Origin: Amyelois transitella | Taxonomy: Eukaryota; Arthropoda; Insecta; Lepidoptera; Pyralidae | Assembly: GCF_032362555.1 (NCBI RefSeq) | Contig: NC_083535.1 | Span: 7,998,001-8,062,000, forward strand | DNA: 64,000 nucleotides | Direction: 5' to 3' | Shown: positions 46,766-57,460 of the stretch, one piece after another | How the letters are laid out: every line of letters starts with the position of its first letter | How positions within the stretch are numbered: position 1 is the stretch's first letter | The notes under the pieces: generated by a model | What the model saw: the letters and a program-made list of their open reading frames with translations, nothing else | Told to the model about the DNA's origin: nothing | Database searches by the model: none | Program-made: the position numbers and the translations under genes

Positions 46766-49352
46766 ATGCACTCATATGACGAACCAAGATGTTGTACAAA
46801 ATGTAATAATATAATAATTACAAGTAAAAAATCTGTTTTTTGTCATACCAAAGATTTTAGTTAAACCGCTTTCATAATAATCTCATTGTATTTTACACAA
46901 ATAAACACATATCTTAATTTATCGTACAATTAATTTTAAGTAAATTAAAATTTACTTTGGCGGTTACTTTATTGATGAATTTGAGTACTACTTAAGTGTT
47001 AAAATGCATAGGCTTATAATGACTTGCATAGGCTTATAATATCTACAATGTACCTGGACTGAACTAAGTTATGATGAGATTTACTTACCCATAATCTAAG
47101 ACAAAGGTCAAGGGAAGACAAAAGTCCACAATAACTTTAAAAACTTTTCGTATGGAAAATTATTTATAGACCTTTGCTCTCGGCTGTATTTTTAAAGCAT
47201 TAGTTTTATTTTGTTATTTATTTGTTGTATAGTGATAGATAGTAGTTAAGTCGAAAGTATAATATGAGTATGCATTTGCTGTGCGAATTATGCAATTGAG
47301 CAAACATTATGCGAAGTAATAACACTAGTTTGTTTAATTTCGTCAGCGCTTACTCACTTGTTTTATTGTATAAATTAAATAAAAGTTTAACAAACGCAGG
47401 TTTGAATTTTTATTTCTTTTCCTCATAATTAACTACACTGCCTAGAACTTTGCTCTGTAAGTTTTTTCTAGAAATCCTTCCCTTAAAAAATACTAATATA
47501 AACAATTAATCCTATTTAATTGGCTTTGACAAATATGTTGAATTGTTCCTTATATTTTTAAAATAAAATTACTGTCTGAATTCTCTATTGCGAGGGTTCT
47601 ACTGAAACCACGCAAAGATAAAGACAAATTAAAATTATAACGTCAGAGAACTCCATACTTCATTAAGAAGCCAAAAAAACCACGGGGGTTAAGCTGTACG
47701 CTACAACTGGAGTACAAACAAACTTTTGTTACACATTTTGCTAAAAGATTGAAATAAATCAAATTGGTTGGGTAATTCTAAAAGATCTCTAATGAATTCA
47801 GTAAAATAATCAGAAAGTAAGGTAGATAAAATTGCAGCATTGTATGTTTGCAGTTGTATTTAAGGTCATATCTTCCACATTAAACCTGTAGGTACTTTGC
47901 CTAAATGTGAAGTACAAAGACGGAAGCTGACCATACTCTAAAACATAAGGATAAGAGAGATTTTCCATGCAACATGCAAGGTGAAGGAAATCATTGCCTT
48001 TTAAAAGATATTGGTTTGAAATAAAATGTCAAGAGACATGTTCTTTAAATGTAAGATATTAAAGATATTTAGGTATCACTCAAATCACTGTAGTTATTTC
48101 CTGATACGTGCCACAGGTCTTTGACCTTTACAGTAAAATCTTCAAAAGACTTAAAATCAATAATTTATTCCAATCAACGAGGCAACGAGTTATCGTGCCC
48201 GTGCGTTGGTTCCCGACATAAATAACAGGCGTAGTGGAGTACCATGAGGAATGTTTCCTTATGGAAATCAATAAATCCGAATAGAACAGATAATTAAATT
48301 TTAATGGGCTCCGTTTACACGTTGAGATATTTACGGGCGCGTTCTGACGCCTACGAGCTATATTTATTAGACGCCACTACATACAAATTGCTTCAATTTT
48401 GTTTACTTTTTTTAGAGAACAGTTACCGTTATCGAATAGTTAAATGTGTCTGCGGTTCCGCTTGCATAATGAAGATATCCCTTAATTCAGGTTTCCGTGA
48501 AAATATAGGGAATCCTGTCTTAGAGCTTCTTTAACATTTGTGCCAAATTTCAGTTTCTTTGCAACGAAACGAAACTGAAATTTGCAAGATTTATGCAAGA
48601 TTGATTATCATTATGATCAATGATCGATGATCAGCATTAAAACTAAAAGTCATTGGTACATGGTCGAGGTGGGATTGCTTACCACCACTCCATTGAGCCG
48701 GACACTTAATCGATTCGACCACCAACGCTCTATATGATATCAATATCGGTTAGGAGCAAGTAAATGCGCGTGACACTAAAGCTAACGACATTTCCCGCTA
48801 GTACCACAGTTCAATAGAATATAGGAACAAATGCATTTTTTCGTCTACCAACTCTTCTAACCGATAGTCCGCCAGGTTCGGAAGACCACAGCGGAATGCT
48901 GGTACCTCAGTTACGGCATCCACCCTCAACCGAGATCGAATGCGTTGTTTTGTAATAGGAAAGAAATAGTTATTTCGCACAGCGACCACAAAAAATGGCT
49001 CGACATCGAAACGAGCTTTCCTGCAATCAAAATTAGAGCTAAAATCGCCGAAACCACTGGCTGCTTTTAGCATGCTCCGCTGGCAGCGACAATTGTTGTC
49101 TTTTTGTTGATATTACGGGTTTATTTAAGTGAAATTGGATAAATGGTCATCTCACGATGTTTCGCTATTCAATCCGGCGTGGTTTGGCGGCAGCGCGACT
49201 TGTAATGTTCACTCGAATGGTCTGAAATAAAAAAAGGAAAAAAGTACAGTTTGTGTTTAAAGAACAAAATGTGAGAAAGCTTATGCAGTTGGTGTTAGTT
49301 TTTTGAATGGAAATATCGTAATACGGACAGTGTGCCATCTGATAGCAGGATA
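46766..49352. other. Intergenic sequence between His-rich genes 1 and 2
   Basis: AT-rich. Contains a reversed tRNA-like SINE head at about 48655-48735. A 91-codon minus frame at 48798-49073 in a GC-richer patch is not supported by splice signals or a known family. The promoter of gene 2 must lie near the right edge, but no clear TATA box was seen. Confidence 0.4.
48655..48735 (-). repeat. tRNA-like head of AACTGGATGTGTAA-family SINE
   Basis: On minus: GAGCGTTGGTGGTCGAATCG followed by AAGTGTCCGGCTCAAT and GCAATCCCACC, which aligns with the A-box half of the head at 25930-26005; the B box is degraded. Confidence 0.5.
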
Positions 49353-50874
49353 ATGGATGTGTTAAAGTTATTAGCTGTGTTGGTGGTGTTCTTTGAGGGA
49401 GGTGATGCCGGTGGTCATGGAGGAAAGCATCAGTAAGGATTTTCAATAATGCTTTTTTCAAAACATAAAGGCTATGCGAAAATGTCAAAACTGAATTTGT
49501 GTTACATATCACTCATAATTTGTTTTTTACATATGTACCTAAGGATTTTACACACTAAACGAAATAAGACAAAAGCAACGCATCTTATCGACTGTATTTT
49601 TTGGCTGAGCTTATTACAATTAAATAATGTGCTGTTATCAAAAATGCGAAATTGTTATCATTTAGGTATTTTTTTATTTCTTTTAATTTACTTTAATTCA
49701 GTTTTTATTTCGAACCTAGTCAATAAAATAGATAATCAATATTAATTTGTTGATGTAATTTTACAGTGATCATCTCAGAATCCACATGCCGGAGTTCATC
49801 CATCACGATCACCACACTAAAGTGATCACCATCCACCACCACCACCATAAACCAAAGAAGGAACATCATCACCACCACCATCATCATTTTAAACCAGCTC
49901 CACCGACTTTCCATCACCACCACAAAAAGTTTCATATAAAAACGAAGACAATATCCAAGAATCACGGCCACCATGGTCATCACGGTCACCACGGACACCA
50001 TGGTCACCATCACGGTCACCATGGACATCACGGACACCATCATGGTCACCACGGCCACCATGGTCATCATGGACACCATGGCCATCACGATTATGATGAA
50101 CACGGCCTTGAAAATCAAGGGTTTGAGCATCATGGCTATGGATATCCTATACCACAACACAATACAGCAGCCTTCGACACACCCACTACAACGTTCGAAC
50201 AAGATTTTGCAACGTTCAGCCCTTCAGCCCCGTCTTATGGCGGAGGTATTACTGCTCAAGCCCCGCAATTCCATGGAGCATCACCTCAGGTGCATGGAAT
50301 ATCGCACACAATAAAACAGGTAAAGGTATTTGATTCACTGCCTGGAGCAATCCCAGGCACCAATGGGCAAACTCACGGATACGAAGTTACTGAAGCTGAC
50401 GAGGATGACGATGACGCCTTTACATCCGTGAATAGCCTGCAACAATCATATCCCGGCACTTTCGCATTTGTTCGAGGGGTGGATGCTACAAATGTGCCTT
50501 TTGCTCAATTAACTTCTCAGGCTTCAGTACCTCTACAGAACCACGATCCTTTTGCATTAGGTGTTCAACCCACTACTGGTCTCGAAAGTGATGTAGAAAC
50601 ATTTACGGGTACCCAACCTGATGTGTTTGTGTCATCGCCTACTCAAATTATAAACGTAGCCAGTGCAGAACCTTCTGCGGCGATCCCGTCTACTTTCCCA
50701 TCGGAAACCGGGTTCGACAGCACACAAACTGCTTTTGTTGGCACTACAGGAGATACGGCGCTGCTTACAAAAGAAGAAAATGCTGTTGACGAAGAAACTC
50801 CTGTATCATTTGTCAGACAGGGAGGAATACAACAGGTTGTGAAGACCGGAGGAGTGGAAACTATTGTTTATTAG
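49353..50874 (+). CDS. Histidine-rich secreted protein 2, large
   Basis: Exons 49353-49432 and 49767-50874 (GTAAGG donor, TTTTACAG acceptor) give 395 residues. The signal peptide is MDVLKLLAVLVVFFEGGDAG, followed by GGHGGKHHDHLRIHMPEFIH, which carries the I-H-[VM]-P motif of the cluster. Residues about 45-80 are His/Lys runs (up to eight His in a row). About 92-138 is a repeat of H-H-G/H-G-H encoded by a 9-bp imperfect DNA repeat. The last 250 residues are quite different: low in His, rich in T, S, P, Q, with an acidic EADEDDDDAF stretch, and the protein ends GGIQQVVKTGGVETIVY. Such runs bind Zn, Cu or Ni in known His-rich proteins; that is inference here. Possibly a cuticle or hemolymph matrix protein. 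Family not recognised beyond the local paralogues. Confidence 0.88.
49959..50094 (+). repeat. 9-bp-period coding repeat (His-His-Gly)
   Basis: Units like CACGGTCAC / CATGGTCAT recur in frame for about 135 bases with silent variation between CAC/CAT and GGC/GGT/GGA, so the protein repeat is better kept than the DNA repeat. Confidence 0.85.
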
Positions 50875-52867
50875 ATTCTTATCGTGTACTTACCAAATAT
50901 TTGATTTTATTGATTTTTGTTAACTTAGGTTTGCTGGAAAAAAAATGATCATTGTTGTGTTGTTATCTAGTTTTATAGTTATGTCTTATTTATGTGTTAT
51001 CATAGATCTATAATTACAAGGTATCGAAAAGGCAAGGGTTACATGAATTACGAATTGAAATAAGTACAAATTGTTACACTAAATTAAACTTTTAACATTT
51101 TATATTCTCGTTTTAATTGTATCCAGTTAAATAATAGTTATCATCAATTTTTAAATCAAATAATTTAATCATTTAGTATAACTACCAGTGAAATGCGATG
51201 TTGTAAAGGTGATAAGGGAGTTTAAACTCAACTTTTATTAACGCAGAGACATCTTTTTTTTATAGGTTTAATTTTATTCAATTAACTGGTAAGTTCTAAA
51301 ACACATGTGTATATAACATATTGTTCTATACTACATGCATTGGCTTTTGTCCGTGTGGTGTCCGTAACGTAACGTACCAAATACTTATTATTAGGTTTTG
51401 ATATATAAAGTTATGTATGTAAAGTTTCATCGTTATTTGACGTGTAATTTGGTTGTCGTGGTGCGTGAACAAACAGACAGTCAAAACCTTTTCGTTCGCA
51501 TTTTGGTTATGGTATTGATATAGAAAAACCTTTTTTCTCTTTAATTCTGTCAAAGTAAAAAAAATAACACTTCTACGGCTCATTATTATAGAATTATATA
51601 TTGATATCTGATATGATATTGTTCAGTAAAGTATAAAAATGTGAAGAGTTGTTTATCTTTACAAGGGCCAGGTAAAATAACTTTAATTTATTGCATTACA
51701 TTATGCTAAAACTCTATAATTCCGCAGCTAAAGAATCATGGTTTGGTTTTGGTTAAACCACAGAATATGTTAAATTAACTTGGCAGTTATGTTATAGGTA
51801 TTTTGTGACAAAAAGTAATGGCCTGTGTTTATAGTACTTTCACTCGGTTTTCATTAATGTCATATCCGAAGTAACAGTAACCAGCAATCACATTTGAAAG
51901 CACTTATGTCATCAACCAACATAGTTGTAATTTAATGCACCCTAAAAAGAAATAAACTCCAAACTAGAGGTACAATTGGACACGCCCTAGATCCAATGTT
52001 GCTCAAAGTGTGAAAAATAAACCGAATCTAATGCCAACGTAACTACAATAGAATGATTTGATAATAAGAAAAAGAATAATGAAGCAAACATTGCGCAATC
52101 GGAACCGGAACATACCGTAATAAGTGCAAGCAGTTTGATTATCGAGCGATCAAATAAAATTAATTAGAATGGTAATAGGTATGTGGTTATTTTCCCTATT
52201 TGTTTTCAAGGAAAATCCTGTTCCTTCTCAAGAAAAACCTTTTAAAAAATAGAACAACGGTTTTCATATCTTTTATGAGCGTAAGGTCTAAAATTATATT
52301 TAATTTGCTTTGTTTAATATAATAAAGAACTTTTGTAGGTCTTTCTTCTTTTCAACTTGGTTCTGATCTTTCATTTATTAGAGCTCTACAACAAAAAATC
52401 TTAGAAATTCATCACATGCAAGGATCGCACATACTTCCACATTTCAGCTTATTTTTCTACAGCTACTAGATTATACATCATCTTTATGTTGTATGTCAGT
52501 CCCTAATCATCACTCCCTAACATTTAAGAAAATATAGTAATGAAAAATTTACAGTTTAATGAAATATTATAAAGGTCTACAGCAAACAATCCATAAATAA
52601 CGGGCCCTTCGTTTCTTATTATTTTATACAGCTTATAAATCAGGAAGATGTTTTATGGACCAATTAGGCTGGAACACATAAATATTCCTAGTTGTGTGTG
52701 AGACCCTCGATCAATCATCGGAGTGGGATGGTAAATGTGAACCGGGATTGAACCGATAAGGGAAATGTTAGAACTTCTCAGAAGGTCTTACGTATCTATT
52801 TGTGACATCGTTTAGTAAATATAAGTAAATACTCCTATCATAAAAATTAACGTCCCTTAGAAGTTTT
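50875..52867. other. Intergenic sequence, 3' flank of His-rich gene 2
   Basis: No canonical AATAAA close to the stop; ATTAAA near 51085 may serve. Otherwise AT-rich with no supported gene. Confidence 0.4.
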
Positions 52868-52869
52868 TA

Positions 52870-53918
52870 CGAGGTGAATCCAAAAGTTCATGGCCTAACC
52901 AAGAAAATATATTTTTTTTAAAGAGAAATATTTTTATTTTTCGACATAATCACCGTTTAGTTCAAAGCACTTCCTCCATCTTTCTGCAATTTATTAATAC
53001 CTTCAAAAAACCGCAGCTATCACCTCGTCATTATTGGAACATTTTGATCCTCCCAAGTGTTTTTTTAAAATCGGAAAGAGGTGATAGTCCGACGGATTCA
53101 AATCCGGCGAACAAGGAGGGTGTGGCAGCAGTTCGAAACCACAGTTGTGAATTTCAGCCATTGATTCTGCTGAGATGTGAACGCGGGCATTGTCCTGGTG
53201 AAACAAATTTTTTACCGATCATTCCCGGTCGATTTTCTTTTATTTTTCTCATAAGAGTCTCAGCAGGTTAGTTATATTTAGAATTAATTGTTTGTTTAGA
53301 CTGCTACTTCGACTCGGGAGTATAGTGATGCTTTCATCCATAGTTACAAATCGTGACAAAAAATCATCAGGATTGGACTCAAACAGTCACGTGAAATGGT
53401 GAAACGAACCCTTTTCTAGTCAGCTGAAAGCAATCTCGGCACCCATCTCGCCTACACCTTGTGAAAACCTAATTCTTGAGTTGTAATATTTTGTACTCGT
53501 CCATAACTTATGCCAGTGATCACAGCAATATTATTAATAGTTAATCTTCGGTCTCTTTATATAAGATCTCAAATTTTATCCACGTTTTCCTGGGTCGTGG
53601 ATGTTGATGGCCGACCACTTCTGGGTTCGTCTTCCAGATTCTCCCGTCCGCGTTTCAATTCAGCTACCCACTTTTTTACACACGAATATGATGGAGCAGA
53701 TTCTTCTTATGTGTTAACCATATCTTTGTGGATTTCCTTTGGGGTTAACGCCTTCTTATACAGATACTTAATCACAGCACGCAGTAAGAAAATGTATGTA
53801 GAGATGTATCCAATTTCAAATTTGCACGCTTACTACTAAATATACAAAATGAGGGTAGTAAAAAAATTTACTAGGTTTATTTACTAGGTGAGGCCACGAA
53901 CTTTTGGATTCACCCTCG
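52870..53918 (-). mobile_element. Mariner-type DNA transposon, inactive
   Basis: Inverted ends (CGAGGTGAATCCAAAAGTTC at 52870 and its complement ending at 53918, about 30 bases with a few differences) sit inside TA dinucleotides (52868-52869 and 53919-53920). The minus strand encodes mariner transposase remnants: FHQDNARVHIS and the catalytic-site region PHPPCSPDLNPSDYHLFP near the C-terminus, with VKKWVAELKRGRENLEDEPR-like sequence upstream. The frame is interrupted many times, and at about 1.05 kb the element is shorter than a full mariner (about 1.3 kb). Confidence 0.92.
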
Positions 53919-53920
53919 TA

Positions 53921-56900
53921 AATGTTCGTCTGTCTAATTGTGTCAAAGTAGTATCTTCCGAACGATCCTTTATTTGCTTTTACTAGTTAGCCCAGGTCTT
54001 CTAAGCTTACGCTTTGATCCTTAAAAAAGGCTTTGAGCTGAGAGAAGAAAGATGAATACTGAAGTGCAAAGAATATGTAAGAGATAATTTAACATACCTA
54101 CATACTTACATGTTGTAATGTATCATTATCGCAACTTACTAGGCAAAAAAGTATTTTTTGTTTCATTGAAGAGGAATATTCTCTCACGTTCTAAGGGAAA
54201 CGGAACTCTAAGTACGTTGCCGACGGAGAGAGAAATTAAGGGGAAAAAAGACCGCTGTATGAATTTCTAAGTATATCGACGATTGTTTATTGAGATGGAT
54301 GGCATGTTAATGTTGACATGCATTGTCTACCTGTTCCGCGGATGGTTTTATCAGTCATGTTCTGATTACACAATGCGACAACCATAGAAATCGAATCAAA
54401 GGCAACCCTTTCCTTAGTATATTTTAAGATTCTTTAGAATTCTTAAGAATAGAATAGATTCTTAAGAATTTAAGAGTTATGAAAAGTTAAACTATTCTAT
54501 CTAACATAATTGTGTGTTGAACCAAGTACCTTATGACCCTTCGTTGTGTCGTTAATTAATAAATGGCGCTTAGAATTTAGCATGTATATTCCTAAGAGAA
54601 GTCAGGGTGAAGCTGCAGGCTTTTATAACCATAATAGCTGATGTTGATTATATAAAAGTAATGGAACTATTGCTTTATATAATCGAGGTATATACTTTTA
54701 CCAAACAAGACATATTTTCGAAAATAAATTAGATTACTTTATGGAATTCTATTCTACTTCCAGCGCGGAAAAATGTTTGGACATTCTTCTGCTATTCAAT
54801 GTTAACCATCATTAAGAAGCTAATAAAAAACTCACTTACCTATTTCCTGTGACGTTATACTCGATCAAACGTTAACGGATCCTCTGAAATCCTTTTCAAT
54901 GTCATAAAATATTTCAGTATTTCTAAGAAATGAAAGCTGTATTGTGGTTCAATATTTATTCCGTTATAAAAATTTCTGTAACCGAAATATTATGCACGCA
55001 TGAACATGACACATTTAATTTATTTCTTACATTTTCTTATGTAGGTACTTAGAGGAAATTTTTACAGTATCTAACAATAAATATAACAGGTTAATTGCGC
55101 CATGAACAGATCAGGTTATCAAGGCCGGCCAAGTAAGTATTTAGCATGGCGTTTAGCCCAACCAAAAGTTTCATCATCTCTCACTCCTTCACTTTCCCAT
55201 GGCTATCGTAAATGGCGATTGGCGATTATAAAGGGAAACCACATTTATCTTGTGCAGCATATACCATCCATCCATCCATCTAACCATTCAATATAAAAGG
55301 TTACAGAGGTAAGAAGGTAGATCGCTTTATTTAGAAACCTGACATGTCCAATGTCAAGTATGGTCAAGAGGCGCCAGGCTCTAGACCATGCCAGGAGGAA
55401 GAAAAACAGATGTGACTATAAACTTTCTTACACTAAGAGGTTAAAGATACAAAAAAAAGAAAAGAAAGGAAAGCACATTTCCAGAAATAGGAACAATAAG
55501 CATTTTATGTACGTACCTACTAGAACTATTCTAAGATATAGCTATAATTTAGGATTGCTGTTAACAAGTATATTTATTTACAAACATACATTAGGTACAT
55601 ATCCGCATAACGAACAAATAGATATTAAATGTTAGAATTGACAAGTGAACGGATGATTACGTGATCTAAAATGTTATGCAAAGTGAATTGTATTTTTGCT
55701 ACAATTGTTTAAATTAGATTTATAAGGTAATAGCGTAGGTGGTTAAACCGTTATATCATCTGAAAAAATATGATGCACAGTTTCAAAGCTCACCGCTGCT
55801 ATTGTACCAATGATTTTTTCGAGTTAAGAACATCTGTTTGAATGCTGACTTATGTTTATCGTGAAGAAAGATATCGTGACTAAACCTGAAATAATAGCTT
55901 ATTTTATTCCTTAAGGTACGTCCGATGCATAAGGCCTATCTCTATGTCAGTTTTGTGAGTTTATGCGTAACTTTTATCCTTGTAGTATAAGTATTTCTAT
56001 AGAGATGGGGTTCGAATCCCACTGTATTATCAATTACCTTTTCTGAGTTACGTAAAATCAAAAACTGCTGGGTTGCTCCTGTTTATTTTTACCCAAATCC
56101 AAAATAATATTTTAATTAAAACTATACCGCATTATAGATAATAAAAGCTTAATATTGTCGAATTTCAATTTGAGAAAATACTAGTACTTATCCATCCGTC
56201 TTCTTCATCTTCGCAATTATTATATGTAATAGTAATTTTAGAATGTACCCTACACGCTCTGTTCAAATAATTTATCTAATTATCATCTGATATTTAGATA
56301 TACCTATCAACTTATGGTATATAAAATAAAAGGGTTGAAATAAAACAAATTAGTAAGTTAAATACTTTTTTACTTATTAACAAAGTGTAAAATTATTAAC
56401 AAACACCCGAAAAACCGGGATAAAAATAAAAACAATAGCAGTCTTACTCTATTACATAGCGATTGTAGAAAGTTACTTTTCTGGCTATTTGTAGTGGTGA
56501 CCAGATTCGATGCTCATGAAAAAAAAATCTGCACAACAGTTACTAAATTATAAAGTTTAAAATATAATCTCACACTGAAAGGAAGATAACTTAAACCTGA
56601 CATGAAAATACTTCTTCCATATTTTGATTACAATCTGATAAATTTGCTCCTTTAGAAACTTTAATTAGTTGGCAGCTCTGAACGCTGACCGCCCCTTAAA
56701 ACGATAATATTTACAGCATTTGTTCACAAATATTACTGACAATAAATTCTCATGCACTTTATCTTATAAGATTAGATGTAATTAATGAGAATGTTATGGG
56801 GATCTATTGAAAACTTTCAAATTACATGGGTAGCTATCTAACAATTATTGATTTTTAATATAACCCTGCACAGGAAACATAAAATTGATGATCGACGTGA

Positions 56901-57331
56901 TATTTATAGGGATCGTTTGGAATCGTAGTCCTTGTAATAATTCATCCGGTAATGCATCAGAACTATCAGGAATTACGATCGTTTCTTGTTATACAAGATT
57001 TGTGTTTGATAAGTTTGAGTTTTATTGGGCGAGATTAGCCAGAGATCTTGATATGAAGGAATTAATTGTGGTATGTAGAAGTGATCGCGTGGTGCGACAG
57101 AAACTGGTCATTTCTTGGTATCGGGAGTAGATAGTTCATGTCATATATTCGGAATAAAGTCTATTTCTATTATCTATTTATATATAGTTCCAGGCATAGA
57201 TTCGGAATATACTCATATACTGTAGGAATAGGGTTTTTTTCCGAATTTATGACATGTGGTAAGTACTAGTGAATGTGACATCACATCTGATGGTTCTGAT
57301 GCCGTTTTCATATTGAATCTCAATTCTGAGA
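53921..57331. other. Intergenic sequence
   Basis: AT-rich; a weak TATG-tailed SINE relic lies at about 55170-55240 (TTTCCCATGGCTATCGTAAA). No supported gene; short frames at 55351-55635 and 56885-57130 lack any family feature. Confidence 0.4.
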
Positions 57332-57337
57332 TTTATT
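57332..57337 (-). terminator. Poly(A) signal of His-rich gene 3
   Basis: AATAAA on the minus strand (TTTATT on plus), about 125 bases past the stop codon. Confidence 0.5.
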
Positions 57338-57460
57338 CGAAAGCTTTACATCTGTGCAGGAAACTGCATGCGTATCCAGACATCGACACATCTTTCCTAT
57401 AGTTTTAAGTACAATTATTTCAAATTCAATGGTGTATGAGAATATCTAGTGGTTTGTGTA

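Noticed and set aside
48798-49073. 91-codon minus frame in a GC-richer patch
   Set aside because: No promoter, splice partner or family resemblance; too little evidence to call a gene, although a transcript check would be cheap.
49720-50202. 160-codon minus-strand frame rich in Met and Val
   Set aside because: It is the antisense shadow of the His-His-Gly array, where CAT/CAC read backward as ATG/GTG.
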